Positions 43,851 through 54,519 of a stretch of 64,000 nucleotides of DNA are shown here, piece by piece. The DNA is from Lamellibrachia satsuma (taxonomy: Eukaryota > Annelida > Polychaeta > Sabellida > Siboglinidae), in assembly GCA_033239005.1 (NCBI GenBank), contig BSQZ01000005.1, positions 15,090,001 through 15,154,000 on the forward strand. Reading direction: 5' to 3'. Under the pieces are notes generated by a model. That model was not told where the DNA came from, ran no database searches, and saw only the letters and a list, made by a program, of their open reading frames with translations. Each line of letters begins with the position of its first letter. Positions within the stretch are counted from its first letter, which is position 1. Made by a program: the position numbers and the translations under genes.

Positions 43851-44038
43851 CAGTCGAATCTCACTATTACGGTCACCGTCGGGGCTGGGTCAAAGTGACC
43901 TGAATAGCGAGGCGACCGTATTAGCAGGACTAATGACCTAAACTTTACTGTTATGGAAATAATTTTGGACTTTCCCAGGGTGACCATAATGGCAAGGTGG
44001 CTGTATTACCGAAGTGACCATAAAGCGATGTTCGACTG
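43851..44038. mobile_element. pogo/Tigger-type MITE
   Basis: 188 bp with inverted ends CAGTCGAATCTCACTATTAC and (inverse) CAGTCGAACATCGCTTTATG, flanked by TA on both sides, as in pogo/Tigger elements. Internal sequence repeats GTGACC/GGTCAC motifs. No coding sequence. Confidence 0.85.
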
Positions 44039-44141
44039 TACAGCAAAAATGGCCCCAACATCGAAACCTTCAGGTATTAACATAGCATCGTAGCTGCTTA
44101 TTGTAATGGCAGTGGTTGACATACCCCCCCCCCGATGTTGT

Positions 44142-44960
44142 TCGGTTATTGAAGGCATTCAGACTTTCCGACATTGTACTGCGTGACTATTCAGTGTAAT
44201 AAAGGACAAATACTTGAGTAAATCGCGGAAGAAAAGGTAAACAGGGATGATGGTGATGTGCAGCCATGACCATGGGCATGACATGTCATAGGCCGTGGCG
44301 TAGTCTCAGTCTGTTGGCGTCTCCTTGCAATCTCTCCAGCCACTTCCTATCCACCATCTGTCTAAAGTTTGTCTTTGTTAATCCACCGAATTTGTTATCT
44401 ACTTCTTCGGTTTTTTCCTGGTAGTTTTTCTTCTATGCTGCTAAGTACAAGTAGCAAATCTGTTATGACACGGGAGCCAAGTTACCTGTCAAAACATCTT
44501 AGCTCTTGTCCTTTATACTCGCTTGTACTTATCCTTTCAACTTGCCTACCTCCAAAGTGTGCTATTATGCTACCACTGCTTGATGTCATAGCGCTTCCCT
44601 TTGTTTAATTACTCTATGCTCCTCGGAAAAGAAAGACGCGATGGCGATTTAACTGATCTGCGCCATCTTGTTGTACTTGTTTGAAGCCCTCCAAGCGCCA
44701 TTGCTATTACGTGACAGCGGATGCCACGTAATCACTGTCCGTCCAAATTGGACAGATGGTGGACAGAAAGTGGCTAGAGAGATTGCAAGGAGACGCCAAC
44801 GGACTGAGACTATGCCACGACCCATGACATGCCATGGATATGAGCATGGCCATGGCTATGCATCATCCTTGACTTGTCTACGTTTTCTTTCGCGCTTTAC
44901 ACAAGTATTTGTTCTTACTTACAATGAATATTCACGCAATGGCGGAAACTCTATATAACC
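44142..44960. mobile_element. Foldback-type element with about 215-bp inverted arms
   Basis: Left arm 44142-44361 and right arm 44751-44960 are imperfect inverse copies. For example, GTTGGCGTCTCCTTGCAATC on the left matches the complement of GATTGCAAGGAGACGCCAAC on the right. The central 390 bp has no recognised coding sequence. Confidence 0.8.
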
Positions 44961-45017
44961 ACGTCTTCAGTTACAACACAATCGGGGAATAAAATATACC
45001 GACCTCTGGGAGTACAA

Positions 45018-45078
45018 TAAGCAGCCACGGCCCACGATGTCGTACGGCCCACGATGTCGTACGGCCCACGATGTCATA
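45018..45078. repeat. 19-bp tandem repeat, 3 copies
   Basis: CGGCCCACGATGTCGTA repeated. Confidence 0.9.
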
Positions 45079-45574
45079 CGTATACTGGAAAGTTTTTATG
45101 TTGGGGCCATTTTTGCTCTACTTAATATAATATGCCATTTTAAAAGAAACATTTGCAAAAGATATTTATATTCGAAATACCTAACAATTTCTTTATCGAT
45201 TGAGTACAAACTCATTTTTTATTAGTGAAATAGTTACATTATCGAACGACCAAAACATGTCTTGAGAAAAGACGCACACACAAAATTGCTACGCTTAGTC
45301 GAATGACCTCGCAAAAAGACGCCAAGTCACAACATTGCTAACACATTCGGAAGCATGTAAAGTTATTATTAATTTATTAACATGATTTAATTTGACTTAT
45401 TTTGATGTGTCTTGAAGACAACTGTATTGAATAGTAAGCCTATTTATGTTTGTGAATCATTAGTCAGAAGCACTTCGCTATTTGCCAGGCAGACTTGTTT
45501 TTTGCTTACATAATTTTTAACGATTTAAATCACTCCAATCTTTTTAATGATTAATTTTGAATAGACCACCACCA

Positions 45575-45770
45575 AGTGTATAAGGACAGCACCATTGAGC
45601 ACCTCCTGCTGACCTATGTTTGGTGCTACCAGCGCCTATAGCGACCAATCTATGAACTATTGGTTTTAAAACGGCGCCCCTGAAACTTACTTAGTAACCA
45701 AACTAATTCGCATGTTAAAAACGTAAATTATTGCTCAACGCGTTTCTGGTTGCGCGTGCGCTATATAAGT
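45575..45770 (+). repeat. Interspersed repeat, inverse partner of 54060-54270
   Basis: Shares GGTGCTACCAGCG, CGACCAATCTAT, TTAGTAACCAAA, ATTCGC.TGTTAAAAACGT and a GTTGCGC-rich end with the complement of 54060-54270. Confidence 0.75.
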
Positions 45771-46750
45771 ACTGCTTTTATATGTATTTTATTACATTAT
45801 ATTCTAGTTGCACATGCGTAGCCATCCGGCGGTTTTTGGAGCCACTTACAGTTGCGCATGCGCTACGTGGCCACTTCCGAGAACAGCTTCTTGTAGTTGG
45901 ATATGCTAGCGTGTTAAGTAGTTTCATGGCATATGTCACAAATTGGAGATCGGGTGAGGTTGTATATAATTAGCTTGTTTACTTTAGTCACTTAACGATT
46001 GACATTTTGGTGAGTAAGAGTCGTGCTAGTGGCACCGAATAGCGACCGATGGCTAATCTAGAGATTGGAAATTTATTTGTTTCCAACTGATTAACAGATC
46101 AACGAAATGTTATCATGTTTGATATCGTTGGAAAACTAGTTGTCTACTGCTAGTGTTTATCATTATTTTAGAACCTAATTATGGAAAAAAACGAATAACT
46201 GCAGACATAGTCGAGGTTGTTGTTTTGCGTTAGTGACAGTATAGGGAGAGGTAAACATCTTTACTTTCACACCTTCGAATGATAGGGGGAGCTAAAGGAA
46301 TGTTTAAAGTAGTTTTCTGTTATAAATTTGGTAGCAGATGCATTTTGATGTATACAATCGTAATGTGTGTATTGTAGAAATTTATATGACATAAATGTTG
46401 TAAAGGATATCATGTGATTTGAATGATTGATACTGGGGTGTTTTAGTAAAAACATTGCATAGCTATTCACAAGTTAACTTGTAGTTTATATAGGCAACCA
46501 AGCCTTTTTGCGGTCTACGGGCTCTTGTATGCACCAACAATATTGGTTAGTCCGTTGTGAGTCGACGGTTGCGATAGGTGATAGTGGAAGTATAAAATGA
46601 TTACGGGCGTCGAAGCAGCAGAGGAACTCGCGAACGTTAGAGGATGCGACGCATCAGCGGCAAAGAGTCGCTGAGCCATAGACGCTAATTTCCGCCGCCG
46701 TCCACCCTCACTAGCCGCTACCAACTTTCCGTTGATAGCCTCACTGCCAG
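45771..46750. other. No gene recognised
   Basis: Contains one GCGCATGCGC palindrome near 45855 and no coding signal I can support. Confidence 0.45.
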
Positions 46751-46751
46751 C

Positions 46752-47297
46752 TGCCACGCAAGACAGCACTCGCCGAGCGCGCCGTACGCAAGACAGAATT
46801 CGCCGAGCTCGCCGTACGCAAGATAGCACTCGCCGATCACGCCGAACGCAAGACAGCACTCGCCGATCACGCCGAACGCAAGACAGCACTCGCCGATCAC
46901 GCCGAACGCAAGACAGCACTCGCCGATCACGCCGAACGCAAGACAGCACTCGCCGATCACGCCGAACGCAAGACAGCACTCGCCGATCACGCCGAACGCA
47001 AGACAGCACTCGCCGATCATGGCGAACGCAAGGCAGCACTCGCCGATCACGCCGAACACAAGACAGCACTCGCCGATCACGGCGAATGCAAATCAACACT
47101 CGATGAACATGCGTAACGCAAGACTACACTCGCCGAGCAGGCCGTAACGCAAGACTACACTCGCCGAGCAGGCCGTAATGCAAGACTACACTCGCCGTGC
47201 ACGCCGTAACGCAAGACTACACTCGCCGAGCACGCCGTAACGCAAGACTACACTCGCCGAGCACGCCGTAACGCAAGACTACACTCGCCTAGCACGT
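46752..47297. repeat. 30/31-bp minisatellite, about 18 copies
   Basis: Units containing GACAGCACTCGCCGATCACG (30 bp), switching from about 47100 on to a 31-bp variant with GTAACGCAAGACTACACTCG. The 30-bp part is stop-free on both strands and gives artefactual arginine-rich reading frames. Confidence 0.95.
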
Positions 47298-47299
47298 AA

Positions 47300-49110
47300 T
47301 TCTTTCTTGATATAGGACTGTAAATGTTTCGTGATGTGGGATTGTAACAATACTAGTTTTTCCATTGTATGTTATTAAACTGGAATTATTTTACCCTTTA
47401 TCTTTGTTGTAGAATTATCGTAGTTTCACAAATACCCACACAGAACCTAACTAGTACATGTCCATTGGCTCGCCGCATATTATCCACCCAATCTTAAAAC
47501 TGTGACACCATACATATTTGTAAAATAAAACGCCAAAAGTAAATACAAAATGTCAGTGCAGACAACAGTGTCAGTGGATATTTGTGTAAGTGGCGGCGTA
47601 TGTCTTTATAATACTAATTCAATCTTGTTGCAGTTAGCTATGTGTAAAGCAGTTTTATTATTTATGAAGTAATGCAAGTTCAAGAATGTCATTGCACTGA
47701 TCAACCTGGTGTTTTCTACTGGTCGCTTGTAACATTTCTAACCGACATACAAGCAAAATGCACAAGTTTGCAACAATGTTATAATATGGGCACAGCAGGT
47801 GTTCGAGCCATAACACAAACAACTGTTTCAATTTTCGGGTTTGGTTGGTAGACTCGTTGCTTGAAACTATGTTATACGCTTTGACATTGGTTGTTTCGTA
47901 ACCAAGCAAAGTGACGATGGTCAATAACAGCATTTCCCTCATTCTATCGCTCGCTTTTCTACAAGCAAAATAGATTCACCGAATCTGCAGGAAGAGGTGG
48001 TGTGAAAGGCGTTTCGTGAGGCAAATATGGAGAACATCACCGGCCTAATTCTTTAAATAGTGTGCTCCGTTAACTCTCAGACTCAATTAGTAAAAAAAAA
48101 AATATATATTTTTAAAAACATTCCTCCCAAACCGCTCTCTAGCGACCATATCTATAATAGTTTGGTCTGTTTTCCTTCCAAACATTGCCGCATAGCGTCT
48201 GTGTATGTAATAGTTTGACCTATTTTTCTATTAAGCAGCGCCACTAGCACCGTATATGTAATATCTGGACCTAGTTCGTATTTAACCATAAAGTAGTTCG
48301 GTTACTATCCGCTAGTTTGCGCCACCAGTACCAACACTATCCACAAGGTGGCACTACATAGATACGTCACTTCGGACATCACGTGGCTCTCATAATCGTG
48401 CATACCTGTCCCCTGAAGTGTCAAGGCCATCCGGAATTGAACCATCGAAAAGATCGCGCTAAACATGGCCACGAAATCAGAAATCGTCTTTTTCTGTTAA
48501 GTGGTCGTTCTCTACACCGTCATATCGGTATATGTACAACCTGGCTAAAGGCAACGGCAGCTACAATGTTTGGCCGGTACTGTTGAACAGTTCTGTCAGT
48601 TACCTGTTATTTAATACATCGATGAAATACAATAGCAATATCATCTGAAAACAGTTTCTACCTGACATTGCCATGCAATGCGTCTATGGAATTGCATCCT
48701 GGCAATATTTTGACCCACTACGTAACAGGCTTACCGCAACGCATAAATCTGCCTGGTCAATGGGAATGCGGATTGGTCGAAATTAAATACCGGCATAGTT
48801 AATTCAATGTCAAAGACCAGGATGCTTAGTTCGCGAGAACTGACGCTTACGATATTACAGCAAAATGTAGGGTCGAAACCGGTTATTACGACGGACACGA
48901 TAAACTGAATCGGGTGATCAACAACACACTGGCGGGAATGATGGTGGGAAAAAAAGTTACAGAGCTACAGAGACATTATTAAAACAATTCGCGACTGGTA
49001 TTTCAAGTACTGTACACGGGAATCTGAGGGAGAGTTTCATGGTAGCCATACTAGGGCTTCTCAACATGCCGTACGTGGTTAGCCCGAAACGCGATGCCCA
49101 ATTATATGAT
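47300..49110. other. No gene recognised; degenerate repeats
   Basis: About 48120-48370 contains several diverged units with GCGCCACTAGCACC/GCGCCACCAGTACCAAC similar to 54280-54420. Nothing else identified. Confidence 0.45.
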
Positions 49111-49122
49111 AACTCAAGAAGT
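49111..49122. repeat. Target-site duplication, left copy
   Basis: AACTCAAGAAGT, identical to 51049-51060, directly abutting the Penelope-like element. Confidence 0.85.
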
Positions 49123-49341
49123 ATTAATCATAATTACCTCTCAAGAAACTTGAAGTTTGTTGTTGGATATTTCGACCGCATCTCGCAGTCTTCTTCAGCA
49201 GACTGAAGTTACGGATGTGTCACATGACCAATATCATGTGACACAAGCTGGAGTAGGACTGGTGGGAGCTCCTGGCCGACGTCTCGGTTCAGCGTAGGTT
49301 TGTTTCTGTGGACGTTAATCGCCTCCTTTATTTTTCTCCTG
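49123..49341 (-). repeat. pLTR of the Penelope-like element, left (3') copy
   Basis: 219 bp, inverse of 50791-51009 with four mismatches (about 98% identity by my alignment). It contains the last codons of the polyprotein, the stop codon and the hammerhead ribozyme, plus the palindrome GTCACATGA...TCATGTGAC. Confidence 0.95.
49147..49210 (-). ncRNA. Hammerhead ribozyme motif, sense copy
   Basis: On the minus strand: CTGAAGA core (CUGANGA), 6-bp stem II (GACTGC/GCGGTC), GAAA, then the self-complementary ATAT followed by C, the expected cleavage nucleotide. Stem I forms from AACTTCAGT and its partner downstream. One stem I pair is lost here (ACTT instead of ACTG). It starts at the polyprotein stop codon. 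Confidence 0.85.
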
Positions 49342-50790
49342 TGCCAGTTCTCCTCGTGGTCTAGAATATTGACGTCCTTCATAGAGCACTGATGACCTGT
49401 GTTCAGTTTGTGTTCACTTATAGCTGATAGGGGTTAGCGACAAGATAGATGTTCTTTGATTCTTGTGCCAAGTGTTCTGGCTGTTTCTCCTATATAGTGT
49501 TGGTCACATTCTGGGCATTGTATGTCATATACTACCCCACACTTTGCTGCCTTTGCTGTTCTGTCTTTTGGGTGTACCAACAGTGACCTCAGGGTGTTGA
49601 TAGGTTTGTGGTAAACCGGGATGTTATAGGACTTGAAAATCCTTGCTACTTGTTCTGAGAGTTTACTAATGTAGGGCAGACCTATGGCATGTTGTCTTCT
49701 GCTGGTTTCTGTGGTAGTGTTCTCCTTCCTTCTCGTTGGTTGCGTGGTGTTAAACATCCAGGTTTTGTAACCGTTTGCTTTCAGCACTTTCTTGATGTGG
49801 TCCACCTCTGTGTTCTTGTCCTCCTCTTCTGTTATCGGGTTTTCTGCTCTGCCCTTTGGATGAGTGTCCTGACTACTGAGCGTTTGTGTTCTAGGTGGTG
49901 ATTAGAATCCCAGTTCAAATATTGGTCCGTGTGGGTTGCTTTCCGATATATCTTGACCTTGGTTGATCCATCATCATTCAGGCATACACACTTGTCTAGA
50001 AAGGCTAACGTATTGTCCTGTTCTGGTTCAACCGTGAACTTAATGTTCTCGTCCATTGAATTCAGATGGTGTGTGAAATGTTCTACTTCGCTCTCTTGTA
50101 ATACTGTGAATGTGTCATCTACATACCTCAACCAGATGTCTGGAGGATGAGGTGCTTCTCTGATGGCTCTTTCCTCAAAATGTTCCATGTATAGGTTTGC
50201 CACTATCGGAGAGACCGGTGAACCCATGGCTGCTCCCTTCTTCTGTTTGTAGAATACTCCATCATAAATGAAATATGTGGTGTTCAGACAGATTTCTAAC
50301 AGTGTGATGATCTGATTTACTGATAGTTCACATCTGTCTTTCAGTGTTGTATCCTGGTTTAGTCGGTCCTTTATCACTGATACCGCCTCTGTCACAGGGA
50401 TACTCGTGAACAGGGCTGTCACATCAAAAGACACCATTTTCCTCCCTGGTGGAACTTCCAACTCTTTGATCTTCTTTACAAATTGTGTGCTGTTTTTCAC
50501 AAAATGTTCTGTTTTTCCAACTAGTGGGCTCAAAATGCTGGCTAGGAACTTTGCTGTCTTGTATGTGATGCTACCTATACTTGATACTATAGGTCTTAAT
50601 GGTACATTGTTCTTGTGGACCTTAGGCAATCCATAGAATTTTGGGACTGTTTCTGATGTAGGGTAGATCCTGTAGTATAGGGCATCTGATATCGTCTTGG
50701 TTCTTTTCCACTCTTTCATGGTATTAACTAGTTTACTTTTGTAAACTTTGGTGGGGTCCCATTCCAATTTCTTGTAGGTGGTGTCGTCTA

Positions 50791-51009
50791 CAGGAGAAAA
50801 ATAAAGGAGGCGATTAACATCCACAGAAACAAACCTACGCTGAACCGAGACGTCGTCCAGGAGCTCCCACCAGTCCTACTCCAGCTTGTGTCACATGACA
50901 TTGGTCATGTGACACATCCGTAACTTCAGTCTGCTGAAGAAGACTGCGAGATGCGGTCGAAATATCCAACAACAAACTGCAAGTTTCTTGAGAGGTAATT
51001 ATGATTAAT
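50791..51009 (+). repeat. pLTR of the Penelope-like element, right copy
   Basis: Inverse of the left copy, joined directly to the truncated RT coding sequence. Confidence 0.95.
50922..50985 (+). ncRNA. Hammerhead ribozyme motif, plus-strand copy
   Basis: AACTTCAGTC, TG, CTGAAGA, stem II GACTGC-GAGAT-GCGGTC, GAAA, ATAT, C, then CAACAACAAACTG, CAAGTT. Stem I outer helix AACTT/AAGTT and inner helix CAGT/ACTG are both intact. The stem III of four self-complementary bases fits the minimal, dimer-acting hammerheads known from Penelope-like elements. Confidence 0.87.
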
Positions 51010-51048
51010 ATTAATAACCAAGAAACCGGATCATCTATCCATTCAAAG

Positions 51049-51060
51049 AACTCAAGAAGT
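51049..51060. repeat. Target-site duplication, right copy
   Basis: AACTCAAGAAGT, separated from the right pLTR by a 39-bp tail (51010-51048), an arrangement known for Penelope-like insertions. Confidence 0.85.
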
Positions 51061-51352
51061 GTTTACCTTCGTTTACGAAGCAGACTCCATGGTAGATATG
51101 GCACAGGGGTCTACACCAACGTCGTAGAATCACTTGTCATCGGAGACTACGTCGTGACATTGTTGAGGAATCTACAAATAAAAGGAAAACACCTAGACGA
51201 GGTGGCAAAGAGTTTTGAAACCGTTCACTATGTTCCCGTCTTGAACAAAAAAATTACAACGATCGAGAGAGATATGAGACATCGCGCCAGATGTTTTGAA
51301 AATTATAACGAACTAACCTATATGGTCGCTACCAGATGTGAAGGGACACTCA

Positions 51353-51360
<8 letters not shown>
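51061..51360 (+). pseudogene. Orphan coding-like fragment of unknown family
   Basis: About 100 stop-free codons with coding-like composition (GTGVYTNVVESLVIGDYVVT, KHLDEVAKSFETVHYVPVLN, ERDMRHRARCFENYNELTYM), ended by a GA microsatellite. The Penelope-like element inserted at its 5' side. I do not recognise the family. It could be an old transposon ORF or a gene fragment. Confidence 0.35.

Positions 51361-51413
<53 letters not shown>
51357..51413. repeat. (GA)n microsatellite
   Basis: About 28 GA units. Confidence 0.97.
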
Positions 51414-51419
<6 letters not shown>

Positions 51420-51902
51420 AGAGGCGCTACTTGGAAGGCATATAGGTGAAGTCTCTGCATATTCGGTTGGTAGGGACACGTTACTCGGGAAGAATGTAGG
51501 TTAAGTTACACATATTTGTACACCAGAGGTGCTACTCGGGAGAACACAGGTCAACATTAATACATATATTGAGTCGCTAGGGACGTCACAACTTACATAT
51601 AGGTTCGCTAGTAGCATTTCTTGAAAGGAATGTAGGTTAATATGTGAAGTTATTGCGTGTTTGGTCGTTAGGGGCGCTACGTGAGAGGGACATTAGTAAA
51701 GTTATTAATATCGGGAAGGGCGCATTGGTGAAGTTATTATATATTTAGTCGCTAGGGACACTACTTGGAAATAAAATAGGTATTGTCGCTAGAGGCGCTA
51801 CTTGGAAAGAATGTAGATTAATAGGTGAAGTTATATAGCATATAGGGGCGCTAGAGGCTCTACTTGAGAGAGATATGGGTGAAGTTATTGCATATTCGGT
51901 CG
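51414..51902 (+). repeat. Degenerate tandem repeat with TCGCTAGGGGCGCTAC core
   Basis: Six or more diverged units of roughly 80-100 bp with GGCGCTACTTGGAA, GAATGTAGGTTAATA, GGTGAAGTTATTG and CATATTCGGTCGCTAG in register. Further scattered units are at 48120-48370 and 54280-54420. Confidence 0.7.
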
Positions 51903-51910
51903 CTAGGGGC

Positions 51911-53281
51911 CAGGCATGAGGTAATTTCAATTGCTAATTTGTTAATTTAATTAATTTAATTAAGTTAATTTAATTATATTAATTTTATTAAATTGTATTA
52001 AGTAACTTAATCAAAAGGAGTTAATTTACATTACTGTGTAGTTCACATCCATGTTACCCAGGTGTTTTCAGAAGGCTTGCAGAGTGCAGACACTATTCCA
52101 ATCACTAGTATGAAAGGTATCAGGTTCAGACATATGTGAATGGGGGGGGGAGAACATCACAGAGCACATAGGCACTGTACCAACTTGGGTGGGCTTGTCA
52201 TTCACTGGTCAACAACCTGTGAATTGGAGGGAAAGCACAGACAATAGAATACCCTCTGGTAAGGTGATAAATTGATGGCTAAATGTGGCTTCAGCAAATT
52301 GTTCTCTAAAGTAGACATTTGGGGCTAGCAACTTTCAGCCAAATGGACCTATAGGGACATTAAACCTATGCATCTAATTTTTTTTCATATGTACATATAA
52401 AAAGGTAACCGTACGTTACTATATAGCGCGGTATCCAGTCTAGGGGACTGCTCAAAACATTTCACCCCCTGGCAGACCTGTTCATTCCAACGCCGTCTCA
52501 ACTTACTTGGAAGCGTTCAGCCAAACTGCAACTACTGCGCGAAGACTATTCGTTCAGATATCCACCTCTTTCTGTGGCCAGGTACTCATGTATACAGCTG
52601 ATAGAACTGTGGCAACAGTAGACATTAAAGGTTAGATGTAGAGAGAGTTAATATTGCCTCAGTTTTGGAATAATTTATAGTGCAACTTAAATCAAAATGA
52701 TGCCAGTTCTAGTGATGCATAGCAAATAGTGTTTACATATTTAATTCTAGTGTGTAAATGTGAAACCTAATGATTTAGTAAAAAACACAGCATAAATAAA
52801 AACTTGCATAAAAATGATGCATGTAATTGCCTTTTTTTTATTAATTTTGGTGGTTGAATACAGTAGGAAACCCCACACCTGCTAATCTTCAGCCACAACT
52901 TTTCAACCCTTTCGGAGCAAAATTATTAATTGTATCAACAACTTTTAAAATGTGATAAAATGCTCCCTGAAGGAATGTCATGGCATGTAAATATTGAGCA
53001 AATTTCTTTCCAACAAAGTTAAAAAGCACATTTCTATTACAAGTCTTGTGATTTTAGAACTGTTTTATCTGTGTAAACATGTCTACCAACACAAAATATA
53101 ATTGTTAGTTGTTAGATGAATTAAAATGAATTGTTAATTTAATTTAATTGAATAATTTGGGAGTTTACTTTAATTTAATTGACCTGAGGAATGTGTGAGG
53201 TAAATTTAATTTAATTTAATTGGAAAATGAGTTTATTGTAATTTAATTAGTTGACGTTTCAAGTTAGTTGGCCCATGCCTG
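51911..53281. mobile_element. Non-autonomous hAT element, copy 2
   Basis: Ends CAGGCATGAG...CCCATGCCTG, perfect 8-bp target duplication CTAGGGGC (51903-51910 and 53282-53289). Homologous to 33148-34259 along its length (e.g. GAGAACATCACA, CACTGTACCAACT, CTGTGAATTGGAGG) but with about 280 extra bases near 52395-52675. Confidence 0.92.
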
Positions 53282-53289
53282 CTAGGGGC

Positions 53290-54059
53290 GCTACTTGAAA
53301 CGAACATAGATGAATTGGTTGGTCAGTGCAATGAAATCCTTCAACTGGCGTTGCTACATAGATAACAAAAATTGGTCTATGCACAGCTAAAGGCAACACA
53401 ATTGGATTATTATTATAAAGAAATAGGCCGCCACATGCATAAATAGCCACTGACTCTGCTGTCTGCACTGATGTTTTGTATTTATTTTTGACGTTTTATT
53501 TTACAAATAGATGTATGCCGTTAAACTACTTCACACGTTAGCATACCCAACTACAAGAAACCGTCCTCGGAAGTTATCTATTGGTCACGTTGCGCATGCG
53601 CAACTGGAATTGGCTCAGATAACTGCCAATGGCGCCGAAAACCGCCAGTGCCGCCGAAAACCGACGGTGGCACCGAAAAACTTAAACAGAAGTCACGTTG
53701 CGCATGCGCAAGCGGAGGTGCAAATGCCCTACATATCGAAGCGCTTCAGGAAGCGAATGGTTGCGCATGTGTAACTAGAAGTGGTTCACGTTTGTAGTAG
53801 CGTTTCTGTGTAGTTTTGTACCCGGCTAAGTGCAATAAAATAAATATAAAGGCAGTACTTAATTATTTTATAGACAGTTAAAAGCAACAATTTTGAAGAT
53901 ATTATTTTAAAGAAGAAAGTGTCAGAGAAATATAACTAAACTTATTTATACAATATTTTTGCAATGTCATTCACCTAAAGGTAGCAGACTCGTGTTATGG
54001 CATGTCGGCGCTTTTTTGCTACACTAAAAACAGATCGCATACGTTTCCCCTAGACGTTG
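53290..54059. other. No gene recognised; GCGCATGCGC palindromes
   Basis: GCGCATGCGC at about 53592 and 53702 within GTTGCGCATGCGCAA context, and several GCCGCCGAAAACCG repeats between them. Confidence 0.45.
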
Positions 54060-54270
54060 CTGGTTAAGGAAACCCAAGAATGCGCATGCGCAACCGGTTA
54101 CCCACACTGGGCCATAATTGACGTTTTTAACACGCGAATTATTTGGTTACTAATCGTTAGGCGTGCTGTTTTATCAGCAATTTTTTTTATAGATTGGTCG
54201 CTGGTAGCACCAACATAGTTCATCAGGAGGCGTTCACCAGTGCGGTCCGTATTATCTAGGTGGCGTGCTC
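54060..54270 (-). repeat. Interspersed repeat, inverse partner of 45575-45770
   Basis: See the partner entry. It also contains a GCGCATGCGC palindrome near 54082. Confidence 0.75.
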
Positions 54271-54519
54271 GAAATAGTTTGATTACTAGGCACTAGTGGC
54301 GCTGTTTTCCGAAAGGTAGTTCCATATTATCCGATAGGGGCGCCATAAGTACCAAGACTATCCGTCAGAAGGTGCTCCGTAGTGACGTCACTATCCGCTA
54401 GGGGCGCACCATTCGCTAGGTAGCGCCATCGGTGATGGCGGCGGGCGCCGCGAAATGCCGCCATCCCTCTTAAAATTCCTGCCTACTACTATCCTCAATT
54501 CACATGCCAAACGTCAGCG

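Larger units (their letters stand above)
49123..51048 (-). mobile_element. Penelope-like retroelement (5'-truncated) with inverted pLTRs
   Basis: Minus-strand coding begins right after the right pLTR at 50790 ([18 protein letters not shown]), so the N-terminus is missing. RT blocks: [54 protein letters not shown] and [11 protein letters not shown] with catalytic YVDD. One frameshift near 49830, then the GIY-YIG endonuclease: GVVYDIQCPECDQHYIGETA and RIKEH. One in-frame stop near 49435, then KLNTGHQCSMKDVNILDHEE, ending inside the left pLTR at stop 49209-49211. RT plus a C-terminal GIY-YIG domain defines Penelope-like elements, which use the endonuclease to prime reverse transcription. It carries 219-bp inverted pLTRs, a 39-bp tail and a 12-bp target duplication. 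Confidence 0.95.

Noticed and set aside
46515..47106. Arginine-rich repeat proteins on both strands
   Set aside because: Both arise from the 30-bp minisatellite, open on both strands at once.
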